DNA of 64,000 nucleotides, from positions 3,928,791 through 3,992,790 of the forward strand of contig NC_023753.2 in assembly GCF_000499845.2 (NCBI RefSeq), read 5' to 3'. The translations under genes were made by a program, and so were the position numbers. The first letter of the stretch is position 1. Each line of letters starts with the position of its first letter. This DNA comes from Phaseolus vulgaris (taxonomy: Eukaryota > Streptophyta > Magnoliopsida > Fabales > Fabaceae). Under the pieces are notes generated by a model. It searched no databases. It saw only the letters and a list, made by a program, of their open reading frames with translations, and had not been told where the DNA came from. Shown in pieces: positions 23,852-34,437 of this stretch.

Positions 23852-25705
23852 TTCCTTGTCTTTGAGGCTAGCCTTCTGTGTGTTGCTGAACCAGTGAATT
23901 AACATGGTTCGTCCTCAACATTCATGGATGAGAAATTACTGTTAACTTTAGCTGTAGTAATTTTAGTGATTTGGGTTCTGTTCCACACATTTCTTTTATT
24001 TAAACCACTGGATGTCATCTCACGCCTTTCTATCCTCTTTTTCATTAATTTTTTTTTTCTGTTTCTACTGTGTTAAATATATATGTTACATTAACATAAT
24101 TTTTATTTTTATATTAGTCATCAACATTCGTATTAATTTTCATATTATTTTAATTTAACTTTATGGTGGCCGTTTTTTTTTCCTTCATCACTTAACCCGT
24201 TAATTAGTTTTCATCCAATTAACGACTCAAATCATGTCTGCAGTCAAACTGTTGACTTTTATAATAATAAAAAATCTTAACGTATCTATTGTTTGTCGGA
24301 TTCTGACCTTATCTGCATAGTCTGTAGGATATGTTGTTTATGGGAAATTTTAAGGAAATGGTGCAATTTTGTCGTCATGTACAGATAGACTTCTATTGAA
24401 ATGGAAAAAAAAGTTTTGTAAAATATTTATATAGAAGTAATGTTTGGTTGCGGAGACTTTTATAAATCGTATTTATAATAGAAATCGTACATAATGGTCT
24501 GAATTAACCAATCTGTTCTATGTTTGGTTTGGTAATACATGATGGTCTGAATTGAGGTAGAAAAATGGGTTATTAGAATCAATTTTATATGATATATTTA
24601 TAAAATTTAAAATTTACTTTTGTAAAAAAAGCTCTTATTATAATAGGTGGATACGATACAATATAGCTTTAAAAATTGAGAACACATTTTCATACACAAT
24701 ACCTTAGTCTTAATAATATAAAACGATATTTCAATATCAACACCAATACAAAATTGATTTTTGAGCAAAAAGTTACAAAAATAGATACAAGACTTTGTTA
24801 TTGAACCAAAAACTGGTAAAATAAAATCTCATATAATATAACATGGGGAAATTTATTTGAAGTAGAAAAACACTCATATAAGTTTCGTACATAATTACGA
24901 TGTTCTTAATATAAACTTTATTACAACAATAAATTGTTGAAATCAAACATTCGACATTACTACTAGTAGTTGGCACCAAACTTTGATAGACCACAAGCTC
25001 TACATTAGGTGATACAATATTACTCCATCTCACGAAAAGTTGTATTAAAAGGAAATCTCACATATTGTGCTTCGACACTTTACACATATTAAAAGGACAG
25101 GGGGAAATGAATCACGAGGATTTCATCAAATGAATTAAAAAAAAAAAGAAAAGAAAAGAAAATTGAAAAATAAAAATAAAAATAATGTGAGATCTAGTTC
25201 ATTTCAACCTTTTTCATTATGGATAATGTTTGGTTGAGATTAGAGAGCTTATTGGTGGAAGTGTTGGTAATATCATGTTATAAAGAGAATATTTATTCAT
25301 TCCTTCAAAAAATAAACGTTGAGTTAAAGCCATAAACAGTAAAAACATGCAGTAATGCGGAAGTTAAAATCGACTTATATTTTATTTTTTTCTTCTATTA
25401 GTAACTCGTATAAAAGTTTATCCAGTGAGAACTAATGTAATAAAAAAATGGCCTAGGGAAAGAATAGAAAGAACGAGAAAATGGCGCAAAAATAAGTGGA
25501 ACAAAAGTAGTACAGTGGAATGTAGCAATAAATTACACACACCCAGACCTTGATACAATCATAAAAAATATCCTCTAAACTGTGTTTGCGTCTTAAAAGT
25601 TCTTGTCTTGACACAATTTTGTGTCAAGCAAACAGGTTCTAACAACTGGGTCAGAAGAAAAACTGAAAGAGTTCTTTTCAAGAACCCTATGACCTTCTTT
25701 CCACT
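23852..25705. other. Intergenic region
   Basis: The first part is the promoter side of the UGT pseudogene, the last 200 bases the 3' untranslated region of the acidic protein gene. In between the sequence is AT-rich without recognised features. Confidence 0.6.
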
Positions 25706-27325
25706 TCACTCTGCGGCAGTTTCATCACTGTCATCTACTTCATTTCTGATATCTGGCAATGTATCAAGATCAGTTTGAGCTTTGGCCGCATCCTCATGGA
25801 TACGATTATCAGAAGAATCAGAAGAATCGATGGGATCTATTTCAGCTGGATCCAAAGTTTCATTGGCAGAGGAAGAGTCTGATGTTTCATCAGTTTCACC
25901 TGTTTGAGTGTTTCCTTCGGACGTTTCATCCTTCATGGCATCAGCATTCTGAGTTTCACTCGTTTCATTGTTGCCTTCGGACTTGTCACTTTCAGAACTA
26001 TCAGATTCAGACCTCTCATTTCTGTAAGGGTTCTCAGTTGCATTTGAAGCTGCTAGATTAGATGATTCTCCTGCAGCTGCATCTCCATTTGCAGTTTTAA
26101 CAGAGTCAGCAGAATCAGTATTATGCAGCTTTTCTTCAGAATTTCCACTGCCACTCTGCTCTAATCCCTCTGTTTGCACAATTTTGACATCTTCAGTGTT
26201 TGTTGTGTTGTTCGTGGTGCTCTGAGCTTGGTCAGATTCAACTAGTATCACTGTTTTATTTTGTTCAGATGAAATCGTACTGTCATTACCAGTTCCAGTA
26301 AAGTTATTGTTCACTCCTGTGGTCACTACTGTCAGATTACTGCTTGATTCCAAGTGGCTGTCAGAGTTTGTTGAGGTTGTTTTGTTTAGATACGAGCTAT
26401 CATCCACAGGGTAGGACAAAGTATTATTTTCAGTCACTTTAACAGAAGTTTCATTTGAAGAAATCCCATCTATTACATCACCTTCTGAAGCCCTCAAATC
26501 TGAATCATTTTGATTCCTGATATTTTCATCTGAGTAAGTTGTCTCGTTTTCAGATTTTGTGATATTCATTTCTGAGTTTACATCAGAGTTTTCCAAGCTA
26601 ACTGTCTCAATTTCAGTGCTAGTTGCATGAGTATCATGAGCCACAGCACTAGAAGCATCATCCCCCTTGTAATTTTCCTCCCGCGCCTCATGATTGTTGT
26701 GGTTTTCAACTAAACCCCCTTTTTCCTCATCCCCATTTCCGTTCTCCTTCTCATCAGACTCTTCTTTCTCTTTCTCTTCGTCCAAGAATTCATCTTCACG
26801 ATCAGTAGTATCCACCTCTGATTTCTCTTGATCATTTTCATCAATCTCATCATCTCCTACCCCTCTTCCTTCATCTTCAACATCTTCATTTTTGTTTTCG
26901 TCCTCCTCCTGCTCTTCTGCTCCATGTTTATTTTTTTCTTCCCCGTGTTCTTCGCCTTCATGATTGTTATCATTGTGTTCTTCAGTTTCATGCTTGCTTC
27001 CATCTTCCTGTTCTTCGTGGTCATGTTTATTTTCTTCATCCTCTTCAACATGTTCATCTTCCTCATCTTCCTCATGTTTTTCATTCTGACTTTCGTCATG
27101 CTTACCTGGAAGAAGGTCTCTTCTACCAAGTTTCAGGATCGGATCTCCCTGGGTACTGACAGAAAGTTTTGTATCCTTCTTGTCAAATTCCTTCTTCTTA
27201 TCATGATTGTGCTTAACCTGGTAGATCAACCAGAAGCAAACGCCAAGCAACAGGAGAATTTGCAGAACATGTTTTACCTTGATGCCTTTGGACCTATGAT
27301 TCCTAGTTGGAAATCGTTTTATCAT
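25706..27325 (-). CDS. Acidic single-pass membrane protein of unknown function, 539 aa
   Basis: I do not recognise a named family. The short N-terminus is basic (MIKRFPTRNHRSKGIKVKH), then comes one transmembrane segment at about residues 19-37 (VLQILLLLGVCFWLIYQV). The rest is a long Glu/Asp/Asn/His/Ser-rich, low-complexity and probably disordered tail, acidic in the first half and Ser/Thr/Asn-rich with many N-X-S/T sites in the second. Basic residues before the membrane segment suggest an N-in, C-out topology, which would put the tail in the secretory lumen or wall and make these glycosylation sites usable. The ATG at 27325 was chosen; the frame is open 19 codons further but only from a TTG. 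Similar plant proteins are often labelled dentin-sialophosphoprotein-like, a composition label and not a function. Confidence 0.82.
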   Translation of the reverse strand: MIKRFPTRNHRSKGIKVKHVLQILLLLGVCFWLIYQVKHNHDKKKEFDKKDTKLSVSTQGDPILKLGRRDLLPGKHDESQNEKHEEDEEDEHVEEDEENKHDHEEQEDGSKHETEEHNDNNHEGEEHGEEKNKHGAEEQEEDENKNEDVEDEGRGVGDDEIDENDQEKSEVDTTDREDEFLDEEKEKEESDEKENGNGDEEKGGLVENHNNHEAREENYKGDDASSAVAHDTHATSTEIETVSLENSDVNSEMNITKSENETTYSDENIRNQNDSDLRASEGDVIDGISSNETSVKVTENNTLSYPVDDSSYLNKTTSTNSDSHLESSSNLTVVTTGVNNNFTGTGNDSTISSEQNKTVILVESDQAQSTTNNTTNTEDVKIVQTEGLEQSGSGNSEEKLHNTDSADSVKTANGDAAAGESSNLAASNATENPYRNERSESDSSESDKSEGNNETSETQNADAMKDETSEGNTQTGETDETSDSSSANETLDPAEIDPIDSSDSSDNRIHEDAAKAQTDLDTLPDIRNEVDDSDETAAE

Positions 27326-27383
27326 GTTTAACTTATTTGGAAACCCCTGATTTGTCTTCTCCAAAATGGCAAGGACAGGCAAT

Positions 27384-27779
27384 CTGCTTCGGACAGGAAA
27401 AGCAATATTAAGGATCAGTGTAAGCTATGCTCATTATAGTAAAGATATAATTACAAAGGAAACACATATAATAAGCTTAAAGTATCCCAAGTGTTTGTAT
27501 CTATCAAACACTTCAGAGCCTTCATTGACCCAACAAAGAAATGTAGAAAGAAAAAGGAATTAAAGGGAAAACACAAATTTTGCTCCATTTCAAAACATTT
27601 TTTCTGTTGGTACAACTGTGGAGAAAAAGCTGTAAACAATTATGGTTCACTCACAAAAGGCAGATTATACCAAAAGAAATTTTCTAAAAATGCAGATCTA
27701 ACACATTCCTATGTTGCATGGATCCGGGTGCGATACCAGCACCTAATATGACATTTTCAAACAAATTGGGGTACGGTCC

Positions 27780-27826
<47 letters not shown>

Positions 27827-29270
27827 TATATAAAGAATATAACTAATTATAAATATGATCACATTCTATAAATAGTAAAAACATGAAAAAACATAATTTA
27901 CAATATAACATGAAATCAAGACGACCAAAACATATCTCATAATAAAAAACTAAAAAAATGTAATTTTTAAAAAAGATACAAGACCTAAACATAACTATGA
28001 TATCACACTTTAGCAGTGTTAATCTCATCATTTTCTTCTCCAACATCTTTGAAAAAACATTCTTTCAAATCTAGTTCATCACCAGAAAGACTAGTATATG
28101 CCAAAAGCTTCAGCACCTTCAAGTGTGTGGATCTCATTCATCTCCATCAATTTCCCATATTTAGTTTTTACCCTCTTTATGATTATTACTCTTTTATTGG
28201 GGGAGACAAATATTTCTATATAGAAAAACTAAATCTTTAGTTCCTTTCGGATTAAACCTATTTCTTTTCATAGAATGAATAAATGGATATGTTTTAGTTC
28301 CTCTCAACAAGAAGACAGTGATGACTGTAAAAGAGTTTCAATGCAATTTATTGAAGCCTAGAAATTGCAACACTATACATGACCCACCATTCTTTTGGTT
28401 TCAAGTTCCATCTAGCCTGCAAGGAATCAAATTGGCCAAGATATTCTCTTTTATTTGAATGACTTGGGTACAGGTCCAAGTATCCATTCTTTTTGTAAAA
28501 TATTTCTGATGCGTAGCTATTAGTACCCAATGAGTAGGATATGAGTATAAACCTGGTTCGGATACAGCATGGTTTTAGGAGTACCCATGCCTCTGAGACA
28601 CATTCCAATTAAGGTACTTTTCCCCAAGAGATTTTCCAATTCCAGAAAACCATGTTCAGCAAAACCATTTTAAACTACACATTAATAGGGTCGAATTTTC
28701 ATTCTCAACTTCCACGGCAAGTGACATCCTCAATTATGTTACTAGGTAAATCAACTCTATAGCGTAATAGTTAATTTCAGTATTATGCTATGCACTTCCA
28801 CCACAAAAAAAAAATCAATAATTTGCAAGACAAGAGAAAAACCAGTACCATGGGGTTTCAGGAAAACAATCACCCAAAGGAACAAAATGCAAAGAAGGCA
28901 TAGATAAGAAACCACACGAAATCCACAAAACCCCCCTCCCCCCACAAGCAAAAAAAATATCCCACACTCAACAATCACCGAGAATCTCAAGACAAGAGAA
29001 GTTCAAGACAGATTAATCCGAATATAAGCACATCCTCAGATTTTTTTTTCCCCTTCCCAGTAAAACCCCATTTTCGTCAAGAGCAAGCTTCAAGGGTTGT
29101 AACCATTCCAAAGCAAAAAATGTGAAAGGGGCAAACAGATATAAGTTCCTTAAAAAAATTGAATTTTGAATAGAGATTCAGCCTTCTCCCGTTCTAAAAT
29201 GAGTTCAGCACACGAATCCATCTTCCAGAATGGAAAAGGAAAGAAAATTAGATAAGGGATAAAAAATTAC
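27384..29270 (-). other. Probable 5' leader intron of the acidic membrane protein gene
   Basis: On the minus strand a good donor CAG|GTAATT sits at 29271/29270 and an acceptor GAAGCAG| at 27384, just 59 bases before the ATG. The 1,887-base interval has no convincing coding frame. Exon sequence upstream of 29271 would be the first, non-coding exon. Inferred from splice motifs only; RNA reads would decide. Confidence 0.5.
27784..27832. repeat. Compound microsatellite (TA)n(CA)n(TA)n
   Basis: About fourteen TA units, eight CA units and three TA units in succession, inside the probable leader intron. Likely length-variable between individuals. Confidence 0.95.
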
Positions 29271-29400
29271 CTGAATGAGCACAGAGAAGGAAGCAGAAGC
29301 AGAAGGAGAAAGAAAGGGTGTGTGAGAGGGAGTTGAGAAGGTGAGACCAAGACGAAAGTGGTGTGATTTAAGGATTTAGATGTCAAAGGGGTTTCATGAG
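29271..29400 (-). other. Probable first non-coding exon of the acidic membrane protein gene
   Basis: A purine/pyrimidine-biased stretch (CTTTCTCCTTCTGCTTC on the minus strand) ending in a consensus donor. This is typical of plant leader exons. The transcription start is not determined. Confidence 0.4.
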
Positions 29401-30374
29401 AAGCATGAGTGGTAGTGAGCAACACAGGGATCTAAAACAAGGAACTTGCCTTGCCCTTTGACCTCCTTCTGAGTCTTAACCGTACCCTTAACCCACACTC
29501 ACCAGGCTCACCATAAAAACCATTGTCCTTTTCTTCATTCTTGGATGCACAAATTATAAATTTGCCCTCTTCTCCATCTGTTCAGTGAGAAGCTAAACAT
29601 ATTTGTAAATGTTTCACAAAATCAAGCAAGCACTCAGCATCAAGAAATCTTTAGTTATTCTAGACTTACTTTCACAGGTTAATATTATTTTCACTTACAC
29701 TAAAACTATCTTTTTTATTCTTATTATCTTTTTAAGTATTTTTTTATTTTAGTCTATATAATAATTAAACTAAAATAAATTATATCTATAAGACATGAGC
29801 TAAAAATTAAAAAGACTAAAACAATAGAAAAAGGATTTTGCATGAAGTAAGAATTGAGAATCCTTCTTAAAGATAAAAAATATACTTTCAGAAACTAAAA
29901 ATATATTTATTATTGGTGCAAGGTTTATAAAATATAAACAAGTTTATATTGCTGCATATATATTATCTTGCATTTTCTTTTTTATTGCATTCAACTATTG
30001 GAATGATATTTGGGTGGGTTGTCGCATTTAAATTTGTTTATTACAGAAATGCTTTCCACGATTTATTTTCGTATTTGAAAACTATTAGAAGAGAAGCACA
30101 ATTTTTATTTTGGACAATAACCTGCACAATTAAATAATTTTATTCTTGTGAAGTTTGAAGTATAATTTGGTGCAAGAATGTAAATATACATAGCTTTTCT
30201 CGTCCCTACTAACCCCAAAAGGACATTATTTCTTGTCAACAAGAGGCAAACAATTTTCAAGAATTTATAGACAGTGGGGTTGACAGTTGCATCCCACATT
30301 TTAATATTCATCGACGTGTTTTCTTTCAGTAAATATATATTTTGAAAATCCTTAGAATTTTATATATTAAAAAA

Positions 30375-30399
30375 ATATATATATATATATATATATATA
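30375..30399. repeat. (AT)n microsatellite
   Basis: About twelve AT units between A-rich flanks. Likely polymorphic. Confidence 0.9.
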
Positions 30400-30481
30400 A
30401 AAGGTAAATTTAAAATAAAATAATATAAAAATATTAAAATAATAATATTGAGAGTTGTAATATTATTGTATTAAAAATTGT

Positions 30482-30523
30482 GGACCAAGTGATTTTTTAT
30501 TTTTTTATTGCTGATAAAAAAGA
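30482..30523 (+). mobile_element. Extremely 5'-truncated LINE insertion, 42 bp
   Basis: A 42-base segment ending TTTTTTTATTGCTGATAAAAAAGA, the same 3' end as the LINE copy at 9720. It is flanked by the identical 17-base sequence ATTGTATTAAAAATTGT at 30465-30481 and 30524-30540. Target duplications of this size are normal for LINEs. Confidence 0.75.
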
Positions 30524-31790
30524 ATTGTATTAAAAATTGTAAGTGGTTCATATTTTTCATACAGAAAACAAATGACCAAGCTTCATCCTACATTATTTAA
30601 ATGCACTCTCAAATTGAAAGGCTTGCCACCCAATATGCATTAATTTAATGGACTAATTTAATTTCTTCCAATAAATTAAATTAAGTTCACTTATGCGCCT
30701 TTCTATAAATTCTTTCATTTAATTTCAAAAAACTGATATGCATAACTTAATTTTAGTTTTACTATAAAAAAAACTTAACTTTAGTTTTATATCTTTTCTT
30801 TAATGAATACTTATTGAAATACATAATTGATTTGCTAAGGAGACAACATTGTAAACAAATGAAAATTTTAAGAATTCCTTATCTTCTCTAGACTTTTTGT
30901 TTTAATTTATTCACTCAAACCATTTATGGTTAACATTTCAAAATAGTAGTATTTATTTAAAAATATTTTTTCTTAACGGTTATTTTATTTAGTTTAAAAG
31001 ATAAAAAAAATACATCTACCAAAGAAAATTTTAAACAATATAAAAAATTAAATTAAATAAACTTTTACATAAGCTATAGTTTACTTTTGTGTGAATATAA
31101 ACTTTTTGCTTTTTGAGGAAATTCTTTGTGAATGCTTATTAACAGGCAAGGAATAAAAAATGTAGATATGAGTTGTAGTATAAATAACACAATAACGTCC
31201 CCTGCAAGGGAAGGGAAGGAATAGATCTTTTGAAGCCCTTGGAAAAAATAGAAGCTTTAAAAATAAGTTATCTTAGGAGAAAATCTAAGGAGGCAAGAAA
31301 GCAAATGTGTCGTCAGCTTCTCATTTCGTAAACTTTCTGCTGAGCAAGCACAAGTGTGTGTCCAAAGACTGATACATATTTTATTATCCTTCTTCTCATC
31401 AATGCGATCAAAATAAGTTTCCTTACCGTTCGATATGGATTTTTAGCACGCAACTGAATAAACATGTTTGGTTCATAACACTTGAGGCAACAACGAAGAG
31501 ATTCTATCAAACATGTAAAAAGAACTTACGTAAATGACATGAGAAATTCAAAATGGAGGTTACAGCAGTCATCACTACCTCAACGTTTGTTGTAATGTGA
31601 ACTCTTAACTTAACGAATCGAGGTACTCTCGTCAAGGAAGATTGGGACAGCTAAAATTCCCTTTACTTCCTTCTAAAGATATTCTTAATTTAACAGAACT
31701 GTCATTGTCATTCCCATGCAATATCTACATATGGGTCATCAATTATCATTTACAAGTTAGAGCCCTCAGCCATATTCATTCACAGGAACC

Positions 31791-33215
31791 ATGAAAAACT
31801 TCCACACAGCACTTATCTTCTTCATCGGGTTTGTTTCCTCCAGTCTGTTTCAAGATTCAGTTGCATCTGTTGTTTCAACAGGAGACTTCAATAAGGACTT
31901 CTTTGTGATATGGTCTCCCACCCATGTGAACACATCTGCTGATGGACAGACAAGGAGCTTGAAACTGGACCAAGAATCTGGTACTAACTATAAAGTTTCA
32001 TTTAACTAGCTGCAATATCAAAACCAAATATCCTTTCTTAGTTATGAATTCGGGTTAATTATTGTTGCAGGAGCTGGTTTTGCTTCAAACCAGATGTTTT
32101 TATTTGGGCAAATTGACATGCAAATCAAACTAGTGCCAGGTGATTCTGCAGGCACTGTCCTGGCCTATTATGTAAGCAACCCTTTACCCTTCTTTTTATC
32201 AAATCATAAAAGTACACTAATTTAAGCTTCTCAATAAACTATTACAGCTTACCTCTGATCAACCTAATCGAGATGAGATAGACTTTGAGTTTCTTGGCAA
32301 TGTCTCCGGGCAGCCATATATTCTACAAACAAATATTTTCGCAGATGGAACAGACAACCGAGAGGAGAGAATTTATCTGTGGTTTGATCCAACAAAGGAC
32401 TTTCATACGTACTCGGTGTTGTGGAATATGCACCAGATTGTGTATGCCATCTTCTACAATCAATGAAATCTTTCTATAGCCTAATTCTATTGCTCCTCAA
32501 TCCTTTATACTCGGTTGGCAGAGGAAGTCACACCAGTAAATTACTTCAGTTTTATATGCATAACTGCACTAACATACATGATTAAGTTTTATATGCCTAA
32601 GTTTTTGAAGGTGAATATGGTCAGGGTTAGTCATATACGTACTTAGAAATATCTGTTTCTATTAAACTGATCTCTACAGATTGGTCTTTTACCCTCTGTG
32701 AAGGATACACTTGAGCAAAAAAGTTGAACATGTTTAACTTTTTATATCAGTTTCTATAGCATGTAAGCTTAAAAAGTACTGTGTTTCGAAAAGGTTACTT
32801 TGGATTTTGCAGGTTAATGGTGGATACGATTCCTGTAAGAGTGTACAGAAACCATGCGGAGAAGGGTGTAGCATTTCCTAGATGGCAGCCAATGAGTCTG
32901 AAAGCCACTCTGTGGAATGGTGATAGCTGGGCTACACGAGGTGGGCAAGATAAGATTGATTGGACGAAGGGTCCCTTCATAGCTTCATTCAGAAATTACA
33001 AGATTGATGGTTGTGTGTGGAAAGGAAACCCAAGGTTTTGCAGAGCAGCTACCCCTGCGAATTGGTGGAACCAATACAGCTCTAGCACACTCACATCCAC
33101 ACAAAGAAGATGGTTCAAATGGGTCAGGAAATACCACATGATTTATGATTACTGCCAAGACAATCAGAGGTTCCAAAACAATCTTCCAAGGGAATGTTCT
33201 CTTCCCAAATACTGA
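31791..33215 (+). CDS. Xyloglucan endotransglucosylase/hydrolase (XTH), 295 aa, four exons
   Basis: A secreted GH16 enzyme that cuts and rejoins xyloglucan in the cell wall. Exons: 31791-31980, 32071-32171, 32248-32441, 32813-33215; all introns have GT..AG ends and phases agree. A signal peptide covers about residues 1-26. The catalytic motif DEIDFEFLG is intact at residues 106-114, with nucleophile Glu107, Asp109 and acid/base Glu111; the N-glycosylation site N115-V-S follows directly, as usual in XTHs. The C-terminal XET_C region has four cysteines and the [15 protein letters not shown] signature. Length fits the family (about 280-300). It most resembles the group I/II XTHs (Arabidopsis XTH1-XTH3 type); which activity, transfer or hydrolysis, dominates cannot be told, but most such enzymes are transglucosylases. 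No damage seen. Confidence 0.93.
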
Positions 33216-34216
33216 TCACAAAGGAGGATCATTGCTTCGCTCTCTCTTTTTTCTCTTTTTCCTTTCGCTTTTAGCTTCAGATGTGTTGCTACCGTTCTCT
33301 TCAGTTTAATGCCAATTTGTTAAAATCTGGATTCATTTGCCCACTGTTTTTAAAAGACTATATTAGAATTGTGAAACATCAATTTTTTATTTCTATGTTA
33401 AAGAAAAGTGAGAAGATATTGAGATTTTAAAAGACTATTCTATTGTACAAAAAACCGTTTAAAACACTAATTAAGAATGTTATTATGATTTATTAAAATT
33501 TTAAATTAACTTACAATTAAGATGTTATTATTTGAATTTTAACAAATTTATATACTAAGAATTTGAAAGATTTTTAAAATGCTTTATCAATTTATACTAA
33601 AAGTAGCAAAATAGATGAGTTGATAACTCTCTTTAAAAATAATAAATATATTCATAATTTTAGCTAAATTTGATTTGAATATAAATCCTTATATTAATAT
33701 TAAAGGAATTGAGTTAATAAAATATACTAGTAATAATAATAATAAATATATTTAAGTTTTAAAAAGATACTAAAACAAAACCAAAAAAAAAACATTGTGA
33801 AAAACCCAAGCTTTAACCCCCAATAATTTAAAAAGATATATTTTAATCGTGGGCATATCTCTGAACGAGTTAATCACCCACAGGACGAACCTCTAAATTT
33901 TGATTTTAATTTTTATACTTTTTCTTTATAAAATTTGAAAAAGTTGTTTGTCGTTTTTATAATATGAAAATTTTGATTTTATTTCATCTTTTTAAAATTT
34001 CAAATTATTATTTTTATATGTCAGATGTTAACATTATATAAAACCTTTACTTGTTGTAAAAGATCAAAACTAGTTATTTTTAATTTTAAAAAAATAATAT
34101 TAAAAAGTTAAAGTAAAATCATATTTAAATTCAATAAAAATATATTAGTAAATATAGAATGCGTCAATAACCATTGCCTATAGTTATTTGTGCCACGCAG
34201 AAATAGCTCAAGGCCA
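33216..34216. other. Intergenic region after XTH
   Basis: The first 150-250 bases are the XTH 3' untranslated region. The rest is AT-rich with no recognised feature up to the promoter motifs of the next gene. Confidence 0.6.
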
Positions 34217-34270
34217 GGCCCAAGATAGAGCCCAATTAAACAATTGGCCCTAATTGGACATCCAAGCCCA
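34217..34270 (+). promoter_or_regulatory. Cluster of three site II (TGGGCY) motifs
   Basis: On the complementary strand TGGGCC occurs at 34217-34222 and TGGGCT at 34229-34234 and 34265-34270, 168-220 bases before the ATG at 34438. Site II elements are bound by TCP factors and are frequent in promoters of plant ribosomal-protein and nucleolar genes. This fits the ribosome/snoRNP role proposed for the gene downstream. Confidence 0.6.
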
Positions 34271-34437
34271 CAACAAAGTTCCAGAGGAGAAATATATGTC
34301 GTTATGCCATTTCTTTTCCAACTAATTATATTTCGCCTAACCTAAGTGTGCAGTTCCTGATACAACGTCTACATTGGCTCGCTTCCTTCAACGCTGTCCG
34401 TAACCGTGAGGAGCATTGAGAAGGGTGACCACAAGAC

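Larger units (their letters stand above)
29401..31790. other. Intergenic region between divergent genes
   Basis: Holds the promoter of the acidic protein gene at left and of the XTH gene at right. It contains an AT microsatellite (30375-30399) and a tiny LINE insertion (30482-30523). No gene recognised. Confidence 0.6.

Noticed and set aside
26828..27331. 167-codon Phe/Ile-rich frame on the + strand
   Set aside because: It is the complement of the Glu/Asp-rich tail of the acidic protein, which automatically reads as a hydrophobic frame.
27723..27750. GGGTGCGATACCAGCAC, resembling the start of 5S rRNA
   Set aside because: A four-base gap against 5S and no match in the next part of 5S (no CATCAGAACTCC or later boxes). 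Too short to call a 5S gene or a Cassandra-type element.
28348..28608. 86-codon minus-strand frame in the leader intron
   Set aside because: No recognised motif, inside the probable intron, composition like non-coding DNA.
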